A DNA stretch of 14,316 nucleotides, from positions 1 through 14,316 of the forward strand of contig JAGVVX010000047.1 of assembly GCA_018304565.1 (NCBI GenBank). Direction: 5' to 3'. A program made the translations under genes and the position numbers. The notes below the pieces were generated by a model. The model saw only the letters and a program-made list of their open reading frames with translations. It was not told the origin of the DNA and did no database searches. The number at the start of each line of letters is the position of its first letter. Within the stretch, counting starts at the first letter, position 1. Below, in pieces: positions 1 through 6,887 of the stretch. Source of the DNA: Candidatus Aenigmatarchaeota archaeon. Its GTDB lineage: Archaea; Aenigmatarchaeota; Aenigmatarchaeia; GW2011-AR5.

Positions 1-870
1 GGAATAGGTACAATGGGAAAAGGCATGGTCCAGAACCTGCTTAACGCCGGATTCAGAGTCTATGCGTACAACAGGACCAAAGAGAAACTTGCCAGTATAA
101 AACATCCAAATCTTGTTGTTGTTAATTCTCCGAAAGAATCTTGCGGGCAATCAGATATAATCATAATATGCGTGTCAAACGACGCTGCTCTGAAAAATGT
201 CCTATTTTCAGAAAATGGGGTATTCAAGGCACTCAACAAAAATAAAATACTTGTTGATTCCGGCACCACATCAGTTGATTTGACTGAAAAAATAATGCAA
301 GAATGCCGTGCAATTGACGTAGAATTCATTGACGCTCCGATAACTGGCGGGAAAAGAGGAGCGGAGAACGGTACCTTGATGTTTATGGTTGGTGGCAGAA
401 AAGACATTGTAGATCAATGCATGTCCATTTTCAATGCTATGGGCAAAAGAGTTGTTTATTGTGGTGTCAATGGCCATGGCCAGAAAGCCAAGATTGCCCT
501 GAATCTTGCACAATCTTTGATGCTTCAAAGCCATCTTGAAGGCATTACATTAGGCGTAAAGAATGGTGTACCTCTGGAAAAGATGCTAGAAGTCTTCGAA
601 AATTCTGGGGCAAAAAGTGGGGTTGGCTTTGGAAAAATGCCTTCTATACTCAAAAGAGATTTCTCCCCTTCTTTCAAGCTTGAGTTGATGAACAAAGATG
701 TGAATCTGGCGATGCAGGAAATAAACAAATTAGGATTAGATCTCCCTCTAAGCAAAAAACTCCTGAGTGTCTTCCAGCAGGCAATGGGAAATGGTTGGCA
801 AGAAGAAGATTTTGTATCCATAGTAAAGTTGTTAGAAAGGAACGCAGGAATAAAGTTTGAAAAGGTATAA
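1..870 (+). CDS. beta-hydroxyacid dehydrogenase (3-hydroxyisobutyrate dehydrogenase family), 5' partial
   Basis: An NAD(P)-dependent oxidoreductase of the 3-hydroxyisobutyrate / glyoxylate-succinic semialdehyde reductase family. The frame is open from base 1 and the first residues read GIGTMGKGM, the Rossmann dinucleotide loop, so the true start lies upstream and only a few residues are missing. Numbering from the ATG at 13, the family signature DAPITGG is at 107-113, followed by GTLMFMVGG. The catalytic lysine is K160 in GHGQKAK, followed by the usual Asn in IALN. The all-helical C-terminal half has the expected F-x10-KDVNLA pattern. The length matches a full-length enzyme of about 290 aa. 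The substrate cannot be told from sequence. The gene ends four bases before the stop codon of the convergent gene. By eye the DNA is AT-rich, like the next two genes and unlike elp3 and gatA. Confidence 0.88.
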   Translation, partial: GIGTMGKGMVQNLLNAGFRVYAYNRTKEKLASIKHPNLVVVNSPKESCGQSDIIIICVSNDAALKNVLFSENGVFKALNKNKILVDSGTTSVDLTEKIMQECRAIDVEFIDAPITGGKRGAENGTLMFMVGGRKDIVDQCMSIFNAMGKRVVYCGVNGHGQKAKIALNLAQSLMLQSHLEGITLGVKNGVPLEKMLEVFENSGAKSGVGFGKMPSILKRDFSPSFKLELMNKDVNLAMQEINKLGLDLPLSKKLLSVFQQAMGNGWQEEDFVSIVKLLERNAGIKFEKV

Positions 871-874
871 AATT

Positions 875-1366
875 TTATTCAACTTTAATGTCAAAAAATA
901 GATCTTCCCTTGTTACAGGAAGTCTTGCGACATATATCTCTAAACATCTCGGATTTTCTGGAGTAACTGGACCTTTTGTGGCTATAGTATCATTTTGCGT
1001 AACTCTTTGCCAAATATCCCAGCACGAAAATTGTCCTGTTCCTTTTTCTCTTTCGAGCTGTTCTTTGAATTCAGTTTCATAACCTGGATTTCTAGTATCT
1101 ACAACTTTTCTACCTTTTGATAGTTTTTCTAAAGAAGATACAACAACTATTTCTGCTTGTCTGTTTACGCATGCTGGATCAAAATAAAATATAACACCGC
1201 TAAAAAGAAGATCGACTTCTTCATATGGCATCAAAGTTTCTCCTATTTTATAAGTCGGTAAATTTCTAGCGGTCAAGGGTCTATAAAGCGGTGTTCCGTG
1301 AATTTGTAGCTGAAGACTTCTAAGAGAACCAACCAAATCACATGACCTGACCGTCATAGCTTCCAT
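875..1366 (-). CDS. hypothetical protein, 163 aa
   Basis: I do not recognise this protein. It is soluble-looking, with no signal peptide or membrane helix. The middle, about residues 46-78, alternates hydrophobic and polar residues (VDLLFSGVIFYFDP, AEIVVVSSLEKL) as in a small alpha/beta or beta-rich fold. Residues 97-122 are charged and end in a Trp-containing stretch, CWDIWQRV. It contains four cysteines but no CxxC pair. The start at 1366 is favoured because a TATA-like TTTATAA on the minus strand is centred about 28 nt upstream, which would give a leaderless mRNA; M4 is an alternative. It is transcribed away from the nucleoside diphosphate kinase gene across only 65 bp, so the two may share control. 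The gene is real by frame length and promoter placement, but its function is unknown. Confidence 0.65.
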   Translation of the reverse strand: MEAMTVRSCDLVGSLRSLQLQIHGTPLYRPLTARNLPTYKIGETLMPYEEVDLLFSGVIFYFDPACVNRQAEIVVVSSLEKLSKGRKVVDTRNPGYETEFKEQLEREKGTGQFSCWDIWQRVTQNDTIATKGPVTPENPRCLEIYVARLPVTREDLFFDIKVE

Positions 1367-1390
1367 ATGAACTCTTTCCTTACTCTTTAG

Positions 1391-1397
1391 TTATAAA
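1391..1397 (-). promoter_or_regulatory. TATA-like box for the 163-aa gene
   Basis: On the minus strand this reads TTTATAA, centred about 28 nt upstream of the ATG at 1366. That spacing predicts initiation at or next to the start codon. Inferred from spacing only. Confidence 0.4.
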
Positions 1398-1401
1398 AAC
1401 C

Positions 1402-1409
1402 TTTAAAAG
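1402..1409 (+). promoter_or_regulatory. TATA-like box for the NDK gene
   Basis: TTTAAAAG centred about 26 nt before the ATG at 1432, the archaeal position for a leaderless transcript. It lies five bases from the oppositely facing TATA-like box, so the two promoters are packed back to back. Confidence 0.45.
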
Positions 1410-1431
1410 TGTTTGTGTTATAGCCAGATAT

Positions 1432-2043
1432 ATGAAGGAAAGATCAAAACGCAAACCGCCGCTCTTGATTTATACAGATGGCTCTGTTCGTGATATTACA
1501 GGCGAAACTACTTCTCCTGTTTATACTTTTGGATTTGTAAAACCACATGCTTACCATTACTGGAGAGAAATAATGAGCGACATCGAAAGCTTAAGCAGAG
1601 AAAGAGACATGCCGTTGGTTGTTATCTGTGAGAAGGAGCGTAGAGTCACAAGAGATGAAGCTGAAAGGCATTATAGGGCGCACAGAGAAAGGATATTCTT
1701 TGATGATCTTATTAGAACAGTAACAGAAGGTCCGACGAGACAGTTTATACTGACAGGATCAGATGCAATAAATAGCTTTCGTGAAATTGTTGGTGCTACA
1801 GATCCTGAGGCAGCCGGAAAAAACACTATTAGAGGCAGATGTGCCACAGGAAAATACGGTGAAAGAAAAGTAGCAGTTCAGTATAACGCAATACATGGAT
1901 CAGACAATGTCGTTAGCTTAATAGAAGAAGTCAATATTCATTTTGGCAGAACTGAAGTAAATCCTGAATTCTGGCAACGTGTTGACAGTTATTCAGCTTA
2001 CTTGCAGGCACTAAGAAGATTCAATCTTGGTAAATATTTCTAG
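1432..2043 (+). CDS. ndk: nucleoside diphosphate kinase, divergent and extended
   Basis: Transfers the gamma-phosphate of NTPs to NDPs through a phosphohistidine. The core is recognisable: VKPHA around K37 (family consensus IKPDA), R117 in the INSFREIVGATDP block, T123, R134 in NTIRGR, N152, and the catalytic H155 in NAIHGSDNV. Every residue expected to touch the nucleotide phosphates is present, so activity is plausible. At 203 aa it is about 60 residues longer than a standard NDK: roughly 30 extra residues at the N-terminus (an IYTDGSVRDITGE stretch), an insertion of about 10 residues between R134 and the catalytic His (TGKYGERKVAVQY), and about 30 extra residues after the core. The Asp of KPDA is replaced by His. 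It is divergent from the 163-aa hypothetical gene and AT-rich. It could have a specialised role, since it may not be the cell's only NDK. Confidence 0.85.
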   Translation: MKERSKRKPPLLIYTDGSVRDITGETTSPVYTFGFVKPHAYHYWREIMSDIESLSRERDMPLVVICEKERRVTRDEAERHYRAHRERIFFDDLIRTVTEGPTRQFILTGSDAINSFREIVGATDPEAAGKNTIRGRCATGKYGERKVAVQYNAIHGSDNVVSLIEEVNIHFGRTEVNPEFWQRVDSYSAYLQALRRFNLGKYF

Positions 2044-2058
2044 ACATAAACTACAGAT

Positions 2059-2318
2059 TCAGTGGTGATATATTTCTTCTTTAGCAGGTTTCTGAGCCAC
2101 GTATATATTAGACTTATATTCTTTGATTTTGGATTTATATTTGCCCTCAACTTCTGCAAGCGGATTATCTTCTTTTTTCACCTTTTTATTGAAAATCCTG
2201 ATTTGTTAATGTTTGATTGTAATTCTTCATCAGTCTTTATGTAGACTCTAACAAGAATTTTTTTAGTCACACGAACTTTGATAATTGTATTTACCGAGTC
2301 TTTATTTTGTGGTTTCAA
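2059..2318 (-). pseudogene. decayed small gene with a frameshift (coding-like remnant)
   Basis: The 280 bases between ndk and elp3 hold no intact gene, but two adjoining minus-strand frames look coding. From a TTG at 2318 an open frame encodes 46 residues with an amphipathic beta-like section (IKVRVTKKILVRVYIKTDEE) and stops at 2178. From a GTG at 2181, in another frame and overlapping that stop, 40 charged residues follow (NPLAEVEGKYKSKIKEYKS, then IYVAQKPAKEE) and stop at 2059. Joined by a one-base shift near the run of A at 2172-2180 they form one protein of about 86 residues. The family is not recognised. It could instead be two tiny overlapping genes or a chance open frame. The stretch lies immediately downstream of elp3 on the same strand. 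Confidence 0.35.
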
Positions 2319-2323
2319 CAGCT

Positions 2324-3880
2324 CTAAAGCTCCTTTGTCATATAAAACCCTTCCTTTTGGTAGCCTAGTTTCCTGTAGTACTCGCGAGCACCAACGCCTG
2401 ATGTCACCTGCATCTTTGTTTTTCCGTTGCTTCGGGCGACATAACCCGAATGCTGCACCGTTCCTGCCTTCCCGATTCCTGCCATTTCGCCGTATACGTG
2501 CAGCTCGCGGATTCTTGCCGTCGTGCTTTCGTCCATCCGGAGGCGCAGGAAGCCCATGAGTATGTCCTGTTTTGCATCCTCGAAGCCCAGGAAGAGTTCT
2601 TGGCCGCCAGATGCATCGTATTCAGTCACCTGCAAGCCAATGTCCTGCGGTTCCATATCGCTTTCTTTCTTTAGCAATCCAGCTTCCCTGCAGCGTATGC
2701 ACATGCATCTTAGTCCGCGCTTTTTCATATCCATCCTGATGAGTTGCCGCAGGTTTGTTACAGCCGGGCCTGATTTTACTTGGTGATGCGAGATGTCGCG
2801 CATCATCTTCTTTATTCTCACGTATTTCGGCACTAGTTTCTTCAGCTCTATTATAAGTTCTGCAGCTTTTTCAGCAGTCAGCGCTTCATATTCGCCGCGC
2901 TTCCACATTTCATGCAGCTCGGTATCTTCTATGACCCATACAGGATATATCTTGAGCTCGTCAGGTCTGTAATCAGGATTCTCGAATAATTCCTTGAAAC
3001 CCTGAATTTCTTTTTCTATATCAATCTTTCCATAGAGTCCCGTAAGGCCCGGCATCCAGTGGGCGCAAACCTTCAGCCCGGCTTCCCGGAGGGTCGCAAA
3101 GGCGTCCTTGTTTTTTTGCGCATTATGGCCGCGTTTTATCATTTTTAGGATATTATCGTCTGTAGATTGCACGCCTATTTCTACGCGGGTGCAGCCAAGA
3201 TAAAGCATGTCCTGCGGCTTGCAGAAATCAGCCCTAGTCTCTATTGTCAAGCCTACGCACCTGTTTGAAGATGTTTCATTTATTCTCTGCGCTTCTTCCA
3301 GGCTTGGGCTTTCGCAGCCATTGAACGCATCAAAACAACCTTTGACGAAGGCTTCCCTTTTCTCTTTCTGCCAAGCCATGAATGTGCCGCCCATGATTAT
3401 GAGTTCGCACTTATCAGTCTGGTGGCCAAGGATATGAAATTGTCTTATTCGATTGCCTACTTGCAGGTGCGGATCGAAATGAAACATGGTTGCGCGCATC
3501 GTAGTAGGCTCCGTGCCTGTGTAGCTTTTCGGTACAAACGAAATGACGCCTTTGGCGTCCAGCTGTTTGCCCTGCGGACAGTAAACACATTTCGCAGGGC
3601 ATGATTCTTTGTAATCTCCAGGAAGCCACATGACCGAGATATTTGCAACGCCAGAAAGAGTTCTCACGGGTTTTGTCCTTAGGAGTATTGAAATTTCGCT
3701 GTCGTTTGCAAATTCTATGAGCTCTGCATTCTTTGGCAGCCTCATGAGACCGTATTTCTTGGCAAGACGGGTTTTAACTTTTTCGAGCTGTTGCTTGTTT
3801 TTGATCTGGCCGCCCCTTATCTTCTCGATTATTTCATCGTAAGCAGGATCAGCCTCTTTGCCAATTTGCACGTTTTGCAT
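2324..3880 (-). CDS. elp3: Elp3-type tRNA U34 carboxymethyltransferase (radical SAM + GNAT), with GNAT-loop deletion
   Basis: Archaeal Elp3 modifies wobble uridine 34 of tRNAs using SAM and acetyl-CoA. From the chosen start it is 518 aa. The radical-SAM cluster cysteines are C94, C98 and C101 in CPAKCVYC, followed by a long TIM-barrel with IMGGTFMAW, IETRADFC, RVEIGVQS and HWMPGLTG, then a C-terminal acetyltransferase domain ending SGVGAREYYRKLGY. The start at 3880 is preferred to the longer open frame beginning at 4036 because the extra 52 residues look non-coding and a TATA-like GTTTTAATC lies 25 nt upstream. Oddity: at residues 476-481 the acetyl-CoA loop reads QHSGYV and runs straight into ARSNGKTK. 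The family normally continues QHxGxG with an LL-x-EAE helix first, so about 10-11 residues appear deleted in frame. The SAM part looks intact, but acetyl-CoA binding is doubtful. Confidence 0.93.
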   Translation of the reverse strand: MQNVQIGKEADPAYDEIIEKIRGGQIKNKQQLEKVKTRLAKKYGLMRLPKNAELIEFANDSEISILLRTKPVRTLSGVANISVMWLPGDYKESCPAKCVYCPQGKQLDAKGVISFVPKSYTGTEPTTMRATMFHFDPHLQVGNRIRQFHILGHQTDKCELIIMGGTFMAWQKEKREAFVKGCFDAFNGCESPSLEEAQRINETSSNRCVGLTIETRADFCKPQDMLYLGCTRVEIGVQSTDDNILKMIKRGHNAQKNKDAFATLREAGLKVCAHWMPGLTGLYGKIDIEKEIQGFKELFENPDYRPDELKIYPVWVIEDTELHEMWKRGEYEALTAEKAAELIIELKKLVPKYVRIKKMMRDISHHQVKSGPAVTNLRQLIRMDMKKRGLRCMCIRCREAGLLKKESDMEPQDIGLQVTEYDASGGQELFLGFEDAKQDILMGFLRLRMDESTTARIRELHVYGEMAGIGKAGTVQHSGYVARSNGKTKMQVTSGVGAREYYRKLGYQKEGFYMTKEL

Positions 3881-3900
3881 AGAATTATCTCGAGAACAAA

Positions 3901-3909
3901 GATTAAAAC
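3901..3909 (-). promoter_or_regulatory. TATA-like box for elp3
   Basis: On the minus strand this reads GTTTTAATC, centred about 25 nt upstream of the ATG at 3880. It supports that start and a leaderless mRNA. A second candidate, CTTAAAATG, lies at 3936-3944 inside the loop of the neighbouring inverted repeat. Confidence 0.4.
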
Positions 3910-3914
3910 AGTCA

Positions 3915-3973
3915 CTTTCGTTTCGCAACGCTACACATTTTAAGGTGCAGATGGACAGTATGCGAAACGAAAG
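3915..3973. repeat. 13-bp inverted repeat upstream of elp3
   Basis: CTTTCGTTTCGCA (3915-3927) and its exact reverse complement TGCGAAACGAAAG (3961-3973) are separated by 33 bases. It sits just upstream of the elp3 TATA-like box, so it could be a paired operator, an RNA hairpin, or part of a small palindromic element. The perfect match of both arms is seen directly; any role is inference. Confidence 0.7.
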
Positions 3974-3975
3974 CG

Positions 3976-4031
3976 GACGCACCACCGGACAGACTGACGC
4001 CTTTGGCATCATGCGCCTTGTGTGGTGCGTC
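3976..4031. repeat. 10-bp inverted repeat just past the UDG stop codon
   Basis: GACGCACCAC (3976-3985) and GTGGTGCGTC (4022-4031) are exact reverse complements around a 36-base loop. On the minus strand the hairpin starts right after the glycosylase stop codon, a position suited to a 3'-end structure. No T-run follows, so a classic terminator is not shown. Together with the adjacent 13-bp repeat it fills most of the UDG-elp3 gap. Confidence 0.65.
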
Positions 4032-4032
4032 A

Positions 4033-4569
4033 TCACTTGAATGCTTCCAGCTTGCTTATGGATAACTCAAATGCAGGCTTCAGGGTTGCGTTTCTCAGTA
4101 TAGCTGCAGGGTGGTAAGAAATAAGATACCGCATCCCGTTCTTTTCTATGATTTTGCCGCTGTGGTCTCTGATCGTATAGCCTTTGCCAAGAAGGGCTTC
4201 TATTGCTGTCAGGCCCAGCAGGCAGATTATATTTGGTTTTATTATGCCTATTTCCTCGTGTAGCGTAGGAAGAAAGTCCTCGATTTCTGTTCTTTTCGGC
4301 TTCCTGTTATTTGGAGGCCTGAATTTTACTGTGTTGGATATGTAAACATCATTTCTAGCTATATTTGCTTTAGCCAAGGCCTGGTCCAGCACTTTTCCTG
4401 CCCTGCCAACGAAAGGCCTGCCGTGTATTTCTTCCTGCCTTCCCGGTGCTTCTGCGATCAGCATGATCTGGGCATTTATTTTGCCATGTCCAAAAACAAT
4501 CTTCCCGTATTTCTTGTGGAATATTTTTGTGATCTTCCTGTTAAGCTGCTCTATCCTGTCTTTCTTCAT
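4033..4569 (-). CDS. family-4-like uracil-DNA glycosylase lacking the Fe-S cysteines
   Basis: Base-excision repair enzyme removing uracil from DNA, 178 aa. Family 4 hallmarks are the catalytic loop AEAPGRQEE around E40, HGRPFVGRAG at 49-58, NTVKFRPPNNRKP at 79-91 and the second active-site motif SYHPAAILR with H153. Known family 4 (UDGa) enzymes hold a [4Fe-4S] cluster with four cysteines: two near the N-terminus, one in VKCRPP, and one about 16 residues later. Here the N-terminus has no cysteine, the VKCRPP position is F83 and the later position is F99; the only cysteine in the protein is C116. The protein therefore looks cluster-free, with the ligand positions filled by aromatic residues. 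It diverges from gatC across 62 bp, sharing an AT-rich promoter region. Downstream, two inverted repeats separate it from elp3. Confidence 0.87.
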   Translation of the reverse strand: MKKDRIEQLNRKITKIFHKKYGKIVFGHGKINAQIMLIAEAPGRQEEIHGRPFVGRAGKVLDQALAKANIARNDVYISNTVKFRPPNNRKPKRTEIEDFLPTLHEEIGIIKPNIICLLGLTAIEALLGKGYTIRDHSGKIIEKNGMRYLISYHPAAILRNATLKPAFELSISKLEAFK

Positions 4570-4601
4570 TCAAAGCACCGTCTCATAAGTGTTGTGGCGA
4601 A

Positions 4602-4610
4602 TTTTTATAC
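4602..4610 (+). promoter_or_regulatory. TATA-like box of the gat operon
   Basis: TTTTTATAC centred 26 nt upstream of the gatC ATG, predicting a leaderless operon transcript. The opposite strand reads GTATAAAAA and lies about 37 nt from the UDG start, so the element may serve both directions. Confidence 0.5.
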
Positions 4611-4631
4611 TTTCTTTATGATTATTTCCCT

Positions 4632-4937
4632 ATGGCTGCAAAAGACAAAAAACCGGATGCGATTTCTCAGGAAACAGTCAGGCACGTTGCGGGCATTGCA
4701 AAGATAACGCTTTCAGACAGCGAGGTGAAGCAGTTTCAGAAGGATCTTGCAGATGTACTTATTGCTTTCAAGGAACTGGACAAAATCAAGGCAAGCGAAG
4801 ATGCCAGCTTCCATCCAATGGAGATAAAAGACGTATTGCGCGAAGACCAGCCGGAAGAATGCCTGCCGCAGGGAAAGGCGCTGGACAACACAGCGCACAA
4901 GGAGAAAGGATTCTTCAGGGGGCCCAAGGTGATTTGA
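4632..4937 (+). CDS. gatC: Asp/Glu-tRNA amidotransferase subunit C
   Basis: Small scaffold subunit of the GatCAB amidotransferase, 101 aa. Family features are the N-terminal helix with VRHVAGIAKITLSDSEV, the following FQKDLADVLIAFKELDKI, and the C-terminal tail FFRGPKVI that wraps around GatA in known structures. In archaea GatCAB converts Asp-tRNA(Asn) to Asn-tRNA(Asn), while Glu-tRNA(Gln) is normally handled by GatDE, so the likely substrate here is Asp-tRNA(Asn). It is the first gene of a tightly packed operon. Its TGA overlaps the ATG of the NUDIX gene by one base. Confidence 0.9.
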   Translation: MAAKDKKPDAISQETVRHVAGIAKITLSDSEVKQFQKDLADVLIAFKELDKIKASEDASFHPMEIKDVLREDQPEECLPQGKALDNTAHKEKGFFRGPKVI

Positions 4938-5512
4938 TGATCAAGAAATGGAAGCTGGTCAAATCCAGGCACCTTTTCAACGGCAACCGTATAGCTGTGA
5001 GAAAAGATACGCTAAAAATTCATAACGGCAGGATTACTGACTATGAAATCTTAGAATGCCCTGATTTTGTTGGCATTATTGCTGTAACAAAGGGCAGAAA
5101 AATATTATTTGTCCAGCAATATCGGCCGGCTCTCAATGAAATTACACTCGAAATTCCGGCCGGGGCTATAGACAAAGGCGAAACGGCCAAGATTGCAGCT
5201 TTGCGCGAACTCGAGGAAGAAACAGGCTACAAAGCAGGAAAAATAAAGAAAATAGCTTGTTATCATTCACTTATCGGCAGGTCTGCATCAAGAACTACTG
5301 TGTTCCTTGCAACAAATCTCAGGATAGCCAAGGAAAAGGCAAAAGAAGATGAAAATGAATTTCTTGAAGTTGTTGAGATTGACTTAAAGAAAGCCTTTGA
5401 GCTCGTTAGAAAGGGAAAGATAAGCTCCGCACCTTCTGTCGCAGGTATTTTTGGAGTGCAATCTTTGGGATTGATAGAAATACAATATTTCTGTGAAAGA
5501 ATTCGTGGATGA
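4937..5512 (+). CDS. NUDIX hydrolase, ADP-ribose pyrophosphatase type
   Basis: A 191-aa Mg-dependent pyrophosphohydrolase of the ADP-ribose/nucleoside-diphosphate-sugar class. The Nudix box is complete from G76: G-x5-E82-x7-R90-E91-L92-x-E94-E95-x-G97-Y98. The upstream VQQYRPALNEITLEIPAGAI is typical of ADP-ribose pyrophosphatases. A longer open frame begins at 4859 inside gatC, but the ATG at 4937 is chosen because it overlaps the gatC stop and has GGTGAT three bases upstream. The 3' end overlaps the gatA start by up to 20 bases. It is more AT-rich by eye than gatA. A NUDIX gene between gatC and gatA is unusual; it could be a house-cleaning enzyme with no link to amidation. Confidence 0.87.
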   Translation: MIKKWKLVKSRHLFNGNRIAVRKDTLKIHNGRITDYEILECPDFVGIIAVTKGRKILFVQQYRPALNEITLEIPAGAIDKGETAKIAALRELEEETGYKAGKIKKIACYHSLIGRSASRTTVFLATNLRIAKEKAKEDENEFLEVVEIDLKKAFELVRKGKISSAPSVAGIFGVQSLGLIEIQYFCERIRG

Positions 5513-6887
5513 AAGCAGGAACGGCAGCATAAATTACGCTGATTTCTGCTCAGCCGTGACAGAAAAGACAAGCGCATTGAACGAGACTTATAATTTCTTC
5601 CAGTTTGTCGCAAACTTCAGGCAGCGGGCTGCCGCAGAAGCGCCATTGTACGGATTGCCCATATCTGTCAAGGACTGCATATGCGTGAAGGGCATGCAGT
5701 CGTCTGCCGGCTCAAAAATCCTGCAAGGCTACATGCCGCCTTTCGACGCGACAGCTGTCGCAAGAATAAAGGAGTCTGGAGCAAGGGTGCTCGGGAAGAC
5801 AAATCAGGACGAATTCGGATTTGGCACATTCTCCACGAACAGCGCATACGGCGTGCCAAAGAACCCCTACGACCCGCAGCGGAGCTGCGGTGGTTCTTCA
5901 GGCGGCGCTGCAGGCATTACAGCAGCGCTGAAAATGCCTCATATAGCACTGGCTGAAAGCACAGGCGGCAGCATATCCTGCCCTGCTGCTTTCTGCGGCG
6001 TTGTAGGACTCACGCCGACTTACGGCCTTGTCTCGCGTTACGGCCTCATTGATTACGCAAACAGCCTGGACAAGATTGGCGTCATGGCGCGCTGCGTCTA
6101 CGATGCAGCGCTCTTGCTTTCTCATATTGGGGGCCATGATCCAATGGACAGCACGTCATTGAACATCAAGAAACAGGATTACACGAAATCCGCGGCAAAA
6201 AAGGACCTGAAAGGGCTGCGCATTGGCGTTCCCAAGGAATATTTTGACGGCGTGGATCCAAAAATAACCAAGCAGGTGGAGTCAGCAATAGAGAAACTGG
6301 AAAGCCTTGGCGCGAAAAGCGTAAAAATATCCTTGCCAATGACCAAGTACGCACTCGCAGCATACTATATTATAGCGTCGGCGGAAGCCTCAACAAACCT
6401 TTCGAAATACTGCGGCATGCGCTACGGCCTGCACCTGGACATTGAAGGAAACTTCAGCGATTATTTCTCCAAAGTGCGCTCTGCCGGCTTTGGGCTGGAA
6501 GCAAAGAGGCGCATCATCCTTGGTACTTTCGCTAGAATGTCAGGCTATCGCGATGCGTATTATCTGAAAGCAATGAAAGTGCGCACTATGATAATTAATG
6601 ATTTCAAGAAAGCGTTCAAGAAATGCGACGTGCTGGCAGCGCCGACAATGCCCATACTGCCGCCTAAATTTTCTGATATTGCAAGGCTGACGCCGCTCGA
6701 GAATTATCAGATGGATGCCTTGACTGTGCCTTCTAACGTGGCAGGCATACCGCAGCTCTCAATAAACTGCGGCTTCATAAGCAGCCTTCCTGTTGGTTTG
6801 CACTTGATGGCCGATCATCTGCAGGAATCCAGGCTGATAGAAACAGCCGCTGCATTCGAAACAGCAGCAAGGGATGGGAAGAAATGA
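5493..6887 (+). CDS. gatA: Asp/Glu-tRNA amidotransferase subunit A
   Basis: Glutaminase/amidase subunit that releases ammonia from glutamine for GatB, 464 aa. It has the amidase-signature Ser-cisSer-Lys triad: K60 in LPISVKD, the cis-Ser at S135/S136 in CGGSSGGAAG, and the nucleophile S160 in ESTGGSISCPA. The block after it (AFCGVVGLTPTYG, then SRYGLIDYANSLDKIG) is highly typical. The start is a GTG at 5493, within the NUDIX gene; a second in-frame GTG at 5505 would shorten it by four residues, and no clear ribosome site decides between them. Its TGA overlaps the next ATG as ATGA. The gene is complete, with no lesion seen. Confidence 0.95.
   Translation: MKEFVDESRNGSINYADFCSAVTEKTSALNETYNFFQFVANFRQRAAAEAPLYGLPISVKDCICVKGMQSSAGSKILQGYMPPFDATAVARIKESGARVLGKTNQDEFGFGTFSTNSAYGVPKNPYDPQRSCGGSSGGAAGITAALKMPHIALAESTGGSISCPAAFCGVVGLTPTYGLVSRYGLIDYANSLDKIGVMARCVYDAALLLSHIGGHDPMDSTSLNIKKQDYTKSAAKKDLKGLRIGVPKEYFDGVDPKITKQVESAIEKLESLGAKSVKISLPMTKYALAAYYIIASAEASTNLSKYCGMRYGLHLDIEGNFSDYFSKVRSAGFGLEAKRRIILGTFARMSGYRDAYYLKAMKVRTMIINDFKKAFKKCDVLAAPTMPILPPKFSDIARLTPLENYQMDALTVPSNVAGIPQLSINCGFISSLPVGLHLMADHLQESRLIETAAAFETAARDGKK

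Noticed and set aside
2062..2244. A 60-residue hydrophobic plus-strand open frame after ndk
   Set aside because: The Phe/Leu-rich translation is what the complement of Lys/Glu-rich coding DNA gives; the minus strand is the better reading.
3881..4036. A 52-residue N-terminal extension of Elp3 beginning at 4036
   Set aside because: It runs through both inverted repeats, has no Elp3-like sequence, and the internal start at 3880 has a well-placed TATA-like box.
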